Positions 34,634 through 45,204 are shown, numbered from the stretch's first letter. The stretch: DNA of 58,159 bases from Bacteroidota bacterium (GCA_013286235.1 JABDGE010000014.1:1-58159), one strand, 5' to 3'. Notes: generated by a model not told the origin, from the sequence alone. Numbers and translations: made by a program.

Positions 34634-37600
34634 TTAAATTGGTGTTTCTTCCTTTTCTTTATTCCGTATTTCTGCTATATACTCTGAAGGGAGTATACCA
34701 AATTCCTCTTTAAACACTTTCGCAAAATACGCGGCATTGTTAAACCCCACTTCGTAGGCTACGTTGGCAATGCTTAATTTGCTTTTTTCTAATAATTGGG
34801 TTGCCCTTTTTAACCTGATCGTCCTGATGCAATCAACGGGAGTTTTTCCGGTAAGGGTTAACAATTTTTTATAGAGAGAAACCCTGCTCAGGTTTAAATT
34901 ACTGCTCAATTCTTCAACTGAAAAACCAGGATTCGTAATATTCTTCTCGATGCAATCCATGGCATTTTTCAAAAATTTATCATCCTCGGATACCACGACT
35001 ATATCCTTTGCCTGTATTTCTACCTGTTTTTGATAGGTGTGCTTCAAAGTTTCCTGCATGCGCAGCAAGTTATGGATCTTCGAAAGCAGGATTTCGAAAT
35101 TAAACGGCTTTACAATATAATCGTTGGCGCCGCTGTCCAGGCCCGCCAGTTGGTCGTGTTCGGTAGATAACGCGGTAAGTAGAATAATGGGTATCTGCAC
35201 TGTGCGGCTATCCGCTTTTATTTTTTTAGACAGTTCTATACCATTCATTTCAGGCATATGGATGTCGCTTACAATTAGCTTTGGATGTAAGGCAAGTGCT
35301 TTTTGCCATCCTTCCTTGCCGTTTACCGCTTCTATAATATGAAAACTGTGTTTTAAATTATCTTTTAGATAGAACCTCAGATCATCATTGTCCTCAATCA
35401 GTAAAATTGTTGGTTTTTTTGAGGAGCCTGCCATTTCATCTGTGTGTTTCAGAACGGGATGTAAACGATCCTCCTGCAAGGGCATATCGACCAAAGATTC
35501 CTCGGTCTGTTCTCCAACCGGGATATCTATAATAAAGCAGGTACCATAATCAGGCTCGCTTTCTATTTCAATTGTGCCGCCATGCATTTTTATAAATTCC
35601 TTGGTAATTGACAATCCTATCCCACTACCCTGGTTAAGCAAACTTTCTGGTAAATTATTCTGGAAGAAACGCTCAAATATCTTCTCCTGGCTTTCAAGAG
35701 GGATGCCAATACCGGTGTCAATTACCTTGATCTGCAGCATTTTTTGCTCCTGTGCTAATAGTTCACTGTCGTATAAACTTAACATTACACTAATATGCCC
35801 CCCGGAAGGGGTGAATTTAAAAGCATTGGAAAGCAGGTTAAAAAGTATCCGTTCTATTTTATCATGATCAAAATCCGTAATAAAAGAACATATTTCACTT
35901 TCAAAAACATACTCAATTTGCTTTTGATGGGCGACATCGGTGAATGATGAGAAAACGTCCCTTATAAATTTTACTATGTCGCCCTTCCTCAAACACAGCT
36001 TCAATTCATTGTATTCCATTTTACGGAAATCCAATAATTGGTTAACAAGGTTAAGCAGCCTTTTTCCGTTTCTTTTTATCATTATTAGGTGATGCTGCTG
36101 ATCGGGCTTGTCGGCTGTTTTGATCAAATCATCAATCGGCGATAAGATCAATGAAAGGGGTGTCCTGAACTCGTGGCTTACATTGGTAAAAAATTTAATT
36201 TTCATCAAATCAAGCTGGTGCATGCGCCGTGCTTCTTCGCGTTCATTCTCTATTTGGCGCTCTGCCTCTATCTCTGCTTGTGTTGTCTCAAATTGCCGCT
36301 TCAATTTAATGATACCCCTGTGCCTGATGTAAAGCAATAAGCCTACTGCCACGAGCAAATAAGTACTATACGCTAACGGCGTTTTCCAGAATGGTGGTAA
36401 CACCCTGATCTTAAGGGTTATTATACTAACATCAGCCACATTGTTTGCATTTTGCGCCCTAACTCTAAATGTGTAATCTCCTCCATCCAGGTTGGTATAT
36501 ACTGCCCTGCGTTCGGTAGTGGGCGATGTGATCCAACCCTTATCAAATCCTTCGAGTGAATATTGATAATTTATTTTATCCGGATTGAAATAAGCACATT
36601 CAGCAAACTCAATACTGAAAACATTTTCGCTATGGTTTAACGTCAGGGATTTCGTTTCGGAGATCGATTTTGTTAGGATCACATTCCCTTTTATTGAATC
36701 GCCCGCTGCAACGCTTTTATTAAACAACTGGAAATCCGTAAACACTAAATTTTGTTTAAGCTTAAAAGTATTTATCTTACCCGGGTCGAATAAATTAAAA
36801 CCATGGGCGCCCCCGAACAACAGTTCGCCGCTCCTTAATTTTAACGCTGCATACAAATTAAACCACCTTCCCTGCAGGCCATCAAACTCATTAAAGTTAT
36901 TTAACTCATAATTGTACTTATCCCCATTTTTAGTAAGCTTAATGCTCGTTAAGCCATTGGTCGTACTTATCCACATTTTACCTTCCCGGTCTTCCAAAAT
37001 ATTTGAAACGTTATTTGAAGGAAAAACTATACCCTCGTCACCAGACAGGAATTTACGGGTGTGGGTATCAAATAAACTTAAACCGTCTTTTGTTCCAATC
37101 CACATCAAGCCCCTCCTGTCTTCTAAAATAGCGTTTACATCGATTGATATTAACCTGTTTTGATTTTTGTGCAGATAAAAATAATGCTTAACTGTATTGG
37201 TTTTCTTCATTATTACATCTATCCCTTTATCTCTTCCAATCCATATATTTTGTTGTTTGTCTTCATATAAAACTGATGTATAATCTGAGCTCATCGGGTT
37301 CCGGTATTCCGGATGCTTGAAAGTATTGGTCTTAGGGTCATATATATTAAGGCCTCCTGCAAAAGTTCCGACCCATAAATTGTTGCCTGAGTCTTCGATG
37401 ATACTGTAGACCCGATCATCAGTGATACTGCCGGGTACGTTGTCATTGTGCCGATAGTGAATAAATTCCTTACCATCAAAACATTCCAAACCTCCAAAAT
37501 AAGTCCCTATCCAAAGTTTACGTTCCTTGTCAATATGTAAACAAACAATAATATCATTTGATAAACTATTTGGGTTCAGCGGATCATGTTTATATTGCGT

Positions 37601-38818
37601 AAAGGTGTTAGCCGACCGGTTAAAATATATTAAACCACCGCCATTGGTGCCTATCCATAAATTACCGCGTGCATCTTCTGCAAAACCATTTACATCCTCA
37701 AATGGCAAACTTTTTGGATCAGTTGTAAAATGTTTGTAAAGCGGAAACTGCATGATCCCGGTATGGTAGTAATTCAAACCTTGTTTGAAAGTACCTGCCC
37801 ATATTATACCCGAACGGTCTTTATACAAATTGATACTATTTCCGCTTAAAGATTTGGAATCGTCCTCGCGGCTCAACAGGTATGTTATCTTGTTGGTTAA
37901 GGGATCGAAAATATTTATCCCCCCATGGTCGGTCCCGATCCATATTTTGTCGTCATCAGCCTGCACGACATTATTAATAATATTGGAATTAAGCCTGTTC
38001 ACAGGTGCGTCTTTGTCAAAATGCAGTAAAGAATAATTATCGGTATTTAAACAAAAAACGCCGATTGGGGATGCGGCAGAATATATCCATAAATTCTTAT
38101 GGCTATCCATTGTCATGCTGTACGACTCGGGCTTTGCATCAATTGCCTTTGCTATTCCATTATACCGGTAGAGAATTTTATTCGACCTGGTATCTAATCG
38201 ATCAACAGTTCCATCATTATATATCAACCAAACGCAATGCGGCGAAGCTGAAACAACATCTCTTATAAAGTCTGAATGCAGCACTGCTTTCGAATTTGGC
38301 GAACTGCTGTAAAAAACCGTAGAATTATCCAGCGGGTGGTAACAATATAGTCCGTTATTGTTTGTGGCAAACCAAAAATTACCCTCATAATCTTTTTTGA
38401 CCAGAGTTACCTGTTTAGTCGAAATGTGATAATGTGAAAGTTTATCAGCGATGTTATTTGAAAACTTTTCGGTATTCGGATTATAAATACTGATCGAACT
38501 ATGTGAAAATATCCACAGCTCCTTTTCAGGCCCTTCAAAAATGTTCATTACATGGTTCTCGCCCAGTGAATTGTCGTCATTAGGGATATGTTTGAATACT
38601 TTAAATTTATATCCGTCATACCTGCTTAAGCCACAAGTGGTACCAAACCACATAAAACCTTTATCATCATTAAAAAAGCAGTTTACCTGGTTATCCGAGA
38701 GGCCGTTTGATACGTCCAGGTGTGAAAATTTATACTGATCTTTTTGCGCATAAGAAAATCGCTGTATAAAAAGGAATAATATAACCGGTAAGAAAAATTT
38801 CAAACGCATCATCTTCAA
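34634..38818 (-). CDS. hybrid two-component system regulator (HTCS)
   Basis: The 1394-residue protein is a single-chain glycan sensor. A signal peptide precedes about 14 two-bladed Reg_prop repeats in the periplasm (LWIGTNGGGLIYF and similar), then a Y_Y_Y domain, a membrane segment near 823, a histidine kinase (NVSHEFRTPLSLILSP, His near 882, and an ATPase domain with DTGIGIPLE), a receiver domain (DIHMPEMNG, Asp near 1182) and an AraC-type helix-turn-helix at about 1290-1385 (LSRVSLYKKLLTL, VGFNNAAYFAKVFKEEFG). The domain order is the classic one. It likely binds the imported sugar fragments and controls the SusC/SusD operon. Confidence 0.96.
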   Translation of the reverse strand: MKMMRLKFFLPVILFLFIQRFSYAQKDQYKFSHLDVSNGLSDNQVNCFFNDDKGFMWFGTTCGLSRYDGYKFKVFKHIPNDDNSLGENHVMNIFEGPEKELWIFSHSSISIYNPNTEKFSNNIADKLSHYHISTKQVTLVKKDYEGNFWFATNNNGLYCYHPLDNSTVFYSSSPNSKAVLHSDFIRDVVSASPHCVWLIYNDGTVDRLDTRSNKILYRYNGIAKAIDAKPESYSMTMDSHKNLWIYSAASPIGVFCLNTDNYSLLHFDKDAPVNRLNSNIINNVVQADDDKIWIGTDHGGINIFDPLTNKITYLLSREDDSKSLSGNSINLYKDRSGIIWAGTFKQGLNYYHTGIMQFPLYKHFTTDPKSLPFEDVNGFAEDARGNLWIGTNGGGLIYFNRSANTFTQYKHDPLNPNSLSNDIIVCLHIDKERKLWIGTYFGGLECFDGKEFIHYRHNDNVPGSITDDRVYSIIEDSGNNLWVGTFAGGLNIYDPKTNTFKHPEYRNPMSSDYTSVLYEDKQQNIWIGRDKGIDVIMKKTNTVKHYFYLHKNQNRLISIDVNAILEDRRGLMWIGTKDGLSLFDTHTRKFLSGDEGIVFPSNNVSNILEDREGKMWISTTNGLTSIKLTKNGDKYNYELNNFNEFDGLQGRWFNLYAALKLRSGELLFGGAHGFNLFDPGKINTFKLKQNLVFTDFQLFNKSVAAGDSIKGNVILTKSISETKSLTLNHSENVFSIEFAECAYFNPDKINYQYSLEGFDKGWITSPTTERRAVYTNLDGGDYTFRVRAQNANNVADVSIITLKIRVLPPFWKTPLAYSTYLLVAVGLLLYIRHRGIIKLKRQFETTQAEIEAERQIENEREEARRMHQLDLMKIKFFTNVSHEFRTPLSLILSPIDDLIKTADKPDQQHHLIMIKRNGKRLLNLVNQLLDFRKMEYNELKLCLRKGDIVKFIRDVFSSFTDVAHQKQIEYVFESEICSFITDFDHDKIERILFNLLSNAFKFTPSGGHISVMLSLYDSELLAQEQKMLQIKVIDTGIGIPLESQEKIFERFFQNNLPESLLNQGSGIGLSITKEFIKMHGGTIEIESEPDYGTCFIIDIPVGEQTEESLVDMPLQEDRLHPVLKHTDEMAGSSKKPTILLIEDNDDLRFYLKDNLKHSFHIIEAVNGKEGWQKALALHPKLIVSDIHMPEMNGIELSKKIKADSRTVQIPIILLTALSTEHDQLAGLDSGANDYIVKPFNFEILLSKIHNLLRMQETLKHTYQKQVEIQAKDIVVVSEDDKFLKNAMDCIEKNITNPGFSVEELSSNLNLSRVSLYKKLLTLTGKTPVDCIRTIRLKRATQLLEKSKLSIANVAYEVGFNNAAYFAKVFKEEFGILPSEYIAEIRNKEKEETPI

Positions 38819-39044
38819 TTTTTACCACGGGTTATATGTGGTGGTTAAGCAGATTCTTGCAAAATAATTGTTAATACAACATTTATAATATTCGTCACAT
38901 CTTACTATTTTCCCACATCAAAAGCACATTTACGCTATTAATGCAAAAGCAACAATATTTACAGCAACCTTAAGAGCGGGGTAAACTTTGGTTTATAATA
39001 ACTCTACACTGTAAAAATATGGATTTTAACGATAGCGGGATACT

Positions 39045-39075
39045 ACAAATGTTAAATATAATACAACAAATGTTA
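39045..39075. promoter_or_regulatory. direct repeat upstream of the HTCS gene
   Basis: ACAAATGTTA occurs at 39045-39054 and again at 39066-39075, 21 bases apart (two helical turns). It matches the right half of the susC sites at 30023 and 30462. It lies 226 bases upstream of the HTCS start, consistent with autoregulation. A related ATTGTTAATACAAC occurs at about 38861. The 38819-39273 gap shows no gene. Confidence 0.5.
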
Positions 39076-39273
39076 CTTTTGGAAAATGATCGCGTTAGTT
39101 ATACGGGGTCTGGGCGGGGTGAGAGTGCTGTTTTAGTTTGTTTATTGTTGGTCAAATGTCGCCTTTCCAGGGGTTGAAACGACTTGGAAGACTTGTTCGG
39201 ATCAGGGCGGCTAAACAATCAAATTCCGGTTTAAGTATCTACAATCGTCGACCGGGTGCTTGAAATATTCGTG

Positions 39274-39507
39274 TTAGATCATTCTCCACTGTTCATCTTC
39301 CGGCCGCAGTTCTTTAATGCTGACAGGAGTAAGCTCATGCCCAAACATTTTCAACACGTAGTTGGCCTTTTCCAGGTTCAGGTTACTTTTGCCCTGTTCG
39401 ATCTTACGGATTACGGTCAAAGCTATGCCTGCTCTATCCGCAAACTCCTCTTGCGTAAGCCCGGCCTCTTTTCTTTTCTGCTTCACAAATTCAGCCAGTG
39501 TTTTCAA
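39274..39507 (-). CDS. HipB-like helix-turn-helix protein, orphan
   Basis: The 77-residue protein is a Cro/C1-type helix-turn-helix (KRKEAGLTQEEFADRAGIAL, VIRKIEQGKSNLNLEKANYVLKMFG). It matches Bacteroidota HipB antitoxins that usually precede hipA. No hipA follows: after its stop on the minus strand there is only AT-rich DNA. It may be an orphan regulator or a relic of a lost module. Confidence 0.85.
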   Translation of the reverse strand: MKTLAEFVKQKRKEAGLTQEEFADRAGIALTVIRKIEQGKSNLNLEKANYVLKMFGHELTPVSIKELRPEDEQWRMI

Positions 39508-39618
39508 TTCGGACTTGTTTGTATACGCAATTAAGTATAAAAATCGAATTTAATTAATTTTCGTATGCCATTGAATATAAAATTTTAGTCAATACTTATA
39601 GCTTTTATATCATGTCTG

Positions 39619-40815
39619 TTACCATCTGTTATTTATCTTAATTGTCACTTTAAACTTAGTATTTAACGAAATATCAAACACCGGTTTGCCGTTGCCGCTG
39701 GCCACCAATTCATGGATAGCCCTTTTTATGCCATAGTTAAATCTGTTCACATAACCTAAGCTTTTCATGGCTTCGGCTATCGCTATGTTGCGGTAATCGC
39801 TTGTATCAGGAAAATTGCCTGCGTTTACATCGCCATATAAGCCGCCGGGATTAACGATCTCTATCCTATCCGGAAACTCGTAAATGTATATCGGTGAATT
39901 TGATTCGTAGTTGCGGTGCATTACCGCGTTCATAACCAATTCGCGTAATGACCAGTACGGATAATTTTTGATGATATCTTCCTGAAAAGTATGGCCTCTG
40001 ACCGGCCTTTCTTTAAGGATATTTGCTTTTATAAATTCGTCGATGGCCCTTAACCCAGTTACATAATGCCCTGAAAATTGCTTTTCATAGTCGACATCCG
40101 AAATCATTTCCGCGCCTTTAAATTTAACGTATTGAATATATGCACCCGGCAAAAAAAACAAAGGGTTTAACCCGAACAGCAAAATACCTGCATTGGTGGG
40201 GCATTTTTCTCGTAAATCAAAAAAACGCAGGGATGCCAGTTGCTCCTCGATACCCCTGCCGTTTTGCGACAATGTTTCTTCATCAATCGCTAAAGGCAAA
40301 TAAATTAGTCTGAAATATTCGATGCTTAAATCTTCCAATTTTGAACCGAAAGCAGGTACCAGGTCATAGGTTTTTGCATAAGAAGCCCTGCGTTCAGTTA
40401 AAATCCGCTCTTCTTCAATACTTGCCTTTGCCTTACGAGGCCCAACCCTTATCCAGCACCGGCCATCATACCTGACCGGGGGATATAAAGACGGTTTTAC
40501 CTCGACAACCACAACTTCGCCTGCGGGAAAAGAAAATACTGGGCTTACGGTTAATGACGGCTGGGGCAATACGTTTCCGTTTGTTTTTACCGCTCCAATT
40601 TTTTGCAAATCGGCGTCAGTCCATTTTAATCCGGCTATTTTACCGTCGTCGCTTACACCCAGCAAAATATAACCGGGCGATTTATGGTCAGGAAAATCGT
40701 TTGCCAGCGCGCATACAGCCGGGCCCAATTTATCTTCGCGCACCGAAATTGTGCGCTCGATTAAGTTCGACTCTATATCCGCCAGCAGTTCAATTAATTT
40801 TTCCTTAGTTACCAT
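39619..40815 (-). CDS. AlbA_2-domain / divergent ATPase-like regulator
   Basis: The 398-residue product starts at the ATG for MVTKEKL (40815); the upstream frame start at 40839 is less likely. An AlbA_2 (Schlafen-type) domain is shown by ALANDFPDHKSPGYILLGVSDDG. A C-terminal ATP-binding-like segment has LRELVMNAVMHRNYESNSP and FPDRIEIVNPGGLY. Such proteins are often called putative transcriptional regulators or RecG-like, and some belong to defence systems. The target is unknown. Confidence 0.85.
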   Translation of the reverse strand: MVTKEKLIELLADIESNLIERTISVREDKLGPAVCALANDFPDHKSPGYILLGVSDDGKIAGLKWTDADLQKIGAVKTNGNVLPQPSLTVSPVFSFPAGEVVVVEVKPSLYPPVRYDGRCWIRVGPRKAKASIEEERILTERRASYAKTYDLVPAFGSKLEDLSIEYFRLIYLPLAIDEETLSQNGRGIEEQLASLRFFDLREKCPTNAGILLFGLNPLFFLPGAYIQYVKFKGAEMISDVDYEKQFSGHYVTGLRAIDEFIKANILKERPVRGHTFQEDIIKNYPYWSLRELVMNAVMHRNYESNSPIYIYEFPDRIEIVNPGGLYGDVNAGNFPDTSDYRNIAIAEAMKSLGYVNRFNYGIKRAIHELVASGNGKPVFDISLNTKFKVTIKINNRW

Positions 40816-41092
40816 GATTTTATATCGTTTTAAAATCAACTCCCGTATCTCGCATCTACAGTACGGAGTTTGTTTTCAGTTGGTCGTTGTCTTCGAAAAG
40901 GCTATCCAATGTAATAACTTTTTGCGGTTTACCGACAATTATATCGCTTTTCACTTCGGGGACGTTGATCGTTAGACTTTCCATCTATCAAATTCAAGTA
41001 ATTGGCGGATAAATCATTTCTAAATTCTCCCGACTTCGTCATTTTTACCCGCGGTACATGCCGTATTTGGTGCTGATCAAGGCAGGTTTTTG

Positions 41093-41875
41093 CTACCCAA
41101 ACAACTTCTCCCCAAAAATATTGATCACCTCAACCAGGATGAGGATAATGATCACCCACTCAAGCCGGTAACTGGTTCGGTACTGCAGCAGGTCCCTGAA
41201 AAGTTCGTAGTTATCTTTTACGATGTTCAAGCCTTCCTGTATGTTCCTAAACCGTTCGTTGAGGTCGAACGTCCGTTTCAAATCCATATGGATCTTGTTC
41301 AGGTTTTCATCTTCCCAGGTTTCGGGCGGCGCATCAAAAATATACAGGTTCTCCGCGATGCGATTTTTTAGCAGCAATGTTTTGCCGATATATTTTTTGA
41401 GATTGGTGCCCGATATATTAAGGCTACCTTTGGCTTCGAGTATTTGGGTGTGATAGTTGGTTTCCTCCATCAGTTTGGTGGTCTGCTCCAAATAATAATC
41501 AAGCGCCACCGACTGCGAGACCACCAGCATGATGAGCCGCAGTACTTCAATATCCGCGCCGATGATCTCGATGGAATTGAAACCTATCTTGTTTTTGGCG
41601 GAATTGGTCTGGATTTTGAATTCCTCTTCCAGGCTTTCTTCAAACTTGTTTTTGCAATAAGGAGATATTAATCTTAAAAACTCTGATATGCGGATGGAAT
41701 CATAGCTTAAAAAACAAACCACGCCGTATTTAAATACATAAATGTATTTGCCGGCATCGGTTATGTAAAACAGCTCATCGGTGTCGCTATAATAAAGTTC
41801 GGCTTTGAAATCAGATTTGAACGATTTTATGTCAATGCTGTCAGCTACCTGGTACGATAAAACTTCTACTAACAT
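41093..41875 (-). CDS. RMD1/YagE family (DUF155) membrane protein
   Basis: The 260-residue protein matches DUF155: an N-terminal domain with DELFYITDAGKYIYVFKYGVV and the central helices DYYLEQTTKLMEE. It ends with a single membrane anchor (LEWVIIILILVEVINIFGE), as expected for the family. The biochemical role is unknown; the yeast relative acts in meiosis. It stands alone. Confidence 0.88.
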   Translation of the reverse strand: MLVEVLSYQVADSIDIKSFKSDFKAELYYSDTDELFYITDAGKYIYVFKYGVVCFLSYDSIRISEFLRLISPYCKNKFEESLEEEFKIQTNSAKNKIGFNSIEIIGADIEVLRLIMLVVSQSVALDYYLEQTTKLMEETNYHTQILEAKGSLNISGTNLKKYIGKTLLLKNRIAENLYIFDAPPETWEDENLNKIHMDLKRTFDLNERFRNIQEGLNIVKDNYELFRDLLQYRTSYRLEWVIIILILVEVINIFGEKLFG

Positions 41876-42057
41876 ATATTTTTATTAAGTTCCTCTTCTT
41901 AAATGGCGCTTAAAACAAGCGCTGAATGAACGGCATATTACATCGATTAAAGTTACGGAAATAACTTCGTCAAAGCACAGACGCCTGACGGGTGCAAATC
42001 AACTTGTCGCTTCAACGCAAGATAGCCTGTCGGGGCGATCGTTAACTCATCTTCACT

Positions 42058-42136
42058 GCCCTGAAGGGGCATAATATAACAACACAGGGCGAAGTCCTGT
42101 GTTGTTGATAAGCCCAATCCGAAGCCCTGAAAGGGC
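42058..42136. repeat. compound palindromic repeat
   Basis: A central hairpin ACAACACAGG-gcgaagt-CCTGTGTTGT is flanked by GCCCTGAAGGGGC (42058-42070) and GCCCTGAAAGGGC (42124-42136). The words match a repeat family seen in several phyla. It lies in the 41876-42242 gap, which has no gene. Confidence 0.75.
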
Positions 42137-42242
42137 GATATAAGTTATCGAACGACCGACATATCGCGGCACTTTGAAAAATGCGACAATTTGGTTTGCA
42201 CCCCTCCAGACCGGCCCATCTTCGTTTGCCCGCCAATGTAGT

Positions 42243-43823
42243 TCAGATCATATAAACACATTTGCCGTCAATAAACGTCTGCTCAACTTCAATCAGCGGG
42301 ATATCCTGCGCTGCGGTCGTTAGCGGGTCCCGGTTCAGCACAATAAAATCTGCCAGCTTCCCGGCCCGCAACGATCCGATTTGAGGGGTTTGCCCAATGG
42401 CCGCTGGGCTTACCGTATAAGCTTTAAGCGCCTCCGTCATCGTGATCGCCTCATTCGGCGCTATTACAAACCCTTCGTCGTCCATCCTCGTTACAGCGGC
42501 AAAAATACCCTTTACCGGGTTCAGGTTACGCACCACGGGCGCATCCGAAGATAGGGCCGTCAGGATACCATGCTCCAAAACCGACCTTACCGGGTAGCAG
42601 TGATCAAGGTAAGGCTGGTCTAAATATTGCCTGAAGTTTTTCCCCAGTTCGCTGATAAATATGGTTTGCATCGAAGCAGCTATCTGGTGTTTCGCCATCA
42701 GCTCCAAATGCTTTTCCTCTGGCAAACCGAGGTGCTCTATCCGTTTTAAAGTACCGGGGAAGATCGCGTCCAGCTCAGCATAAATGGCTGTCACATATTC
42801 TATTGCCGCATCGCCGATGGCATGCGTTGCGAGTCCCAAGCCTTTTTTTGCAGCGCGGGTACACAGCTGAAAGTATTGTTCCCTTTGTAAACGAAGAACG
42901 CCCCGTTCACGCGAGTTTTTATATGACCGCTTTAAGGCTGCTGTTTTGCCGCTCAGGCCGCCGTCGCTAAAAAATTTAACCGTGTTTACATTCATCCAGG
43001 CTGAACGGTAGCGCCCGGGCAAATTGTAGGACTTTTCTCCGCCATCCGGCAATAAAATGGGTATGGCGTTCAGTCGGAAACCAAGTTCGCCAGCCTCATG
43101 CATTTCATAATAAGCCTGCAGCAGCAGCGGATCGACCGCCGGATCAGTGGCTGCGGTTATCCCGTAGCGGTATAGCTGTTTTCGGGCGGCCAGCACCATC
43201 AACTTCAGTTCGTCTTTGGTGTAGGCTGGAATGTGTTTACTCACCAGGCCAAGCGCCGTTTCGGAAAATATCCCGTTCGGCTTCCCATCCCCGCCTTTGT
43301 ATATAACCCCTCCGCCTGGAGCCGGCGTGCTTTGGGTGATATTGCTTAATTCGAGTGCCCGCGAATTGGCTACAGCAATGTGCGCACAGGTACGTACCAG
43401 GTAAACCGGTTTGTCCTTTACAACCTTATCAAGGTCCTTCTTATCAGGCATCTTCCCTTCTTTCCAGGCCGCTTCATTAAAGCCGCGCGCGGTTATCCAT
43501 TGCAAGTGCGGGTTATCCCGGTGATACGTTTCGATCATGCCCAACATCTCATCCAAACTGCCTGCCGCCCTGACGTCAAGCATAAACGTATCGAGGTTGC
43601 CGACTTTCCAGATGTGGATATGCGAGTCGTTGAAGCCCGGCATAATGGTTTTGCCTCCGGCATCAATTACATCGGTTCCTGCTTGCGCCAGGGACTTAAA
43701 CTCATCCCACCGGCCTAAGCCTGTAATGCGGTTCCCGTCGATGGCCATGGCATCGAGCCCCCGGTTGTTAAAACCAGGGTTGAACGACAGCAGGTTGGCA
43801 TTATGGATGATTAATGATGGCAT
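42243..43823 (-). CDS. YtcJ-type amidohydrolase
   Basis: The 526-residue amidohydrolase of the YtcJ family (Amidohydro_3) carries GFNDSHIHIW with the HxH metal motif, a second metal site region (THAIGDAAIEYV), SSDAPVVRNLNP near the C-terminus and the LADFIVLNRDP tail. It would hydrolyse an amide or formamide. It ends the amine-catabolism block and starts 25 bases after the aminotransferase on the same strand, so it is probably co-transcribed. Confidence 0.9.
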   Translation of the reverse strand: MPSLIIHNANLLSFNPGFNNRGLDAMAIDGNRITGLGRWDEFKSLAQAGTDVIDAGGKTIMPGFNDSHIHIWKVGNLDTFMLDVRAAGSLDEMLGMIETYHRDNPHLQWITARGFNEAAWKEGKMPDKKDLDKVVKDKPVYLVRTCAHIAVANSRALELSNITQSTPAPGGGVIYKGGDGKPNGIFSETALGLVSKHIPAYTKDELKLMVLAARKQLYRYGITAATDPAVDPLLLQAYYEMHEAGELGFRLNAIPILLPDGGEKSYNLPGRYRSAWMNVNTVKFFSDGGLSGKTAALKRSYKNSRERGVLRLQREQYFQLCTRAAKKGLGLATHAIGDAAIEYVTAIYAELDAIFPGTLKRIEHLGLPEEKHLELMAKHQIAASMQTIFISELGKNFRQYLDQPYLDHCYPVRSVLEHGILTALSSDAPVVRNLNPVKGIFAAVTRMDDEGFVIAPNEAITMTEALKAYTVSPAAIGQTPQIGSLRAGKLADFIVLNRDPLTTAAQDIPLIEVEQTFIDGKCVYMI

Positions 43824-43848
43824 GAATAATTTATGACTACAATTTTGA

Positions 43849-45204
43849 TCAAACTAACACCGCGCTTCTTTTTAGCTGTGCCCGGGCGATGGCGTCTTCC
43901 AGTACCTGCAAACCTTCCGTCAGCTGATCGTCGGTTATTGCGATCGGCGGGAGCAGCCTGATACAATTACTGAATAAACCCGCGCGGATCATAATCAATC
44001 CGTGGGCGCCCGCATCCTTAATGATTTCGAGTGTAGCTTCCGCGTCAGGCTCTTTGGAGTCCCGGTCTTTTACAAACTCAACCAGCCGCATTGCGCCGAT
44101 GCCCCGTACATCACCGATCAAAGGGTATTTATCCTTCCAGGTTTCCAGTGTGGCACGGATGATTTCGCCCACTTCATTTACGCGTTCTAAAAATGCTTCG
44201 CTTTTGATGATCCTGATCGCTTCAATTGCCGCAACACAAGCAACAGGGCTGCCACCATAGGTACCGCCAAGGCCGCCTAAATGAGGCGCATCCATTATCT
44301 GTGCTTTCCCGGTAACCGCGCTAATGGGCATACCGGCGCCGATCGACTTAGCGCACACAATTATATCCGGAACTACGCCACTATGTTCAACCGCGAAAAA
44401 TTTACCCGTGCGCCCGGCCCCGCATTGAATTTCATCGGCGATAAATACGATTCCATATTTATCGCATACTTCCCGGAGTTTGTGCAGGTAAGCGGCGGGT
44501 ATCGGCAAAAAGCCCCCCTCACCCTGTACCGGCTCGATGATAACAGCGGCAAGCGATTCCGGGTCGACCTGCGAAACAAAAGCCTCGTCCAGTTTTTTGA
44601 TGCAATAAGCCACGTAATCTTCTTCGCTCATCCCCTCAATCCCCCGGTACACGTTAGGCGCCGGTATCCGGTAGATATCAGAAACATACGAGCCGAAACC
44701 TTTTTTGAATAAGCTGTACTTACTGGTGAGGCTCAGCGTTAACAGCGTGCGGCCGTGGTAAGCGCCCTCAAAACACAATACCGCATTTCTTTTGGTGTAA
44801 TACTTGGCAATATTTACGGCATTTTCCACCGCCTCCGATCCCGAATTAGCCAGTAAGGTTTTCTTTGGGAAGTCGCCGGGTGTAAGCCCATTTAGCAATT
44901 CGGCCAGGTCAAGGTAGGGCTCCATGGTGGTAACCAATGAACAGGTATGAATATACTTATCCAGTTGTTGTTTGATCGCGTCGACTACCTGTTCGTTTCG
45001 GTGCCCAACGTTGATCATCCCGATACCACCCGCAAAGTCGAGCAACTGGTTGCCGTCCACGTCCCAAACCAATGCGCCTTCCGCTTTTTCAACCACAATT
45101 TCAGTCGACTTAGCCAGGCCCGCAGGTAAGGCGTTTTTCCTTCTCTCCAGTGCCGCAATGCCTTTTGGGCCGGGCAATGCGGTTTTTAATTGAATATGAG
45201 CCAT
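43849..45204 (-). CDS. gabT: 4-aminobutyrate aminotransferase (class III)
   Basis: The 451-residue PLP enzyme has the class III layout. Motifs are FAGGIGMINVGH, SGSEAVENAVNIA, AYHGRTLLTLSL, EPVQGEGGF, the cofactor Asp in IADEIQCGAGRTG and the Schiff-base Lys in IVCAKSIGAG. It transfers the amino group from GABA or a similar omega-amine to 2-oxoglutarate. It pairs with the dehydrogenase at 48289 and the amidohydrolase next to it. Confidence 0.88.
   Translation of the reverse strand: MAHIQLKTALPGPKGIAALERRKNALPAGLAKSTEIVVEKAEGALVWDVDGNQLLDFAGGIGMINVGHRNEQVVDAIKQQLDKYIHTCSLVTTMEPYLDLAELLNGLTPGDFPKKTLLANSGSEAVENAVNIAKYYTKRNAVLCFEGAYHGRTLLTLSLTSKYSLFKKGFGSYVSDIYRIPAPNVYRGIEGMSEEDYVAYCIKKLDEAFVSQVDPESLAAVIIEPVQGEGGFLPIPAAYLHKLREVCDKYGIVFIADEIQCGAGRTGKFFAVEHSGVVPDIIVCAKSIGAGMPISAVTGKAQIMDAPHLGGLGGTYGGSPVACVAAIEAIRIIKSEAFLERVNEVGEIIRATLETWKDKYPLIGDVRGIGAMRLVEFVKDRDSKEPDAEATLEIIKDAGAHGLIMIRAGLFSNCIRLLPPIAITDDQLTEGLQVLEDAIARAQLKRSAVLV

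Noticed and set aside
34495..34713. 72-residue protein before the HTCS gene end
   Set aside because: It extends into the HTCS coding sequence on the other strand and shows no family pattern.
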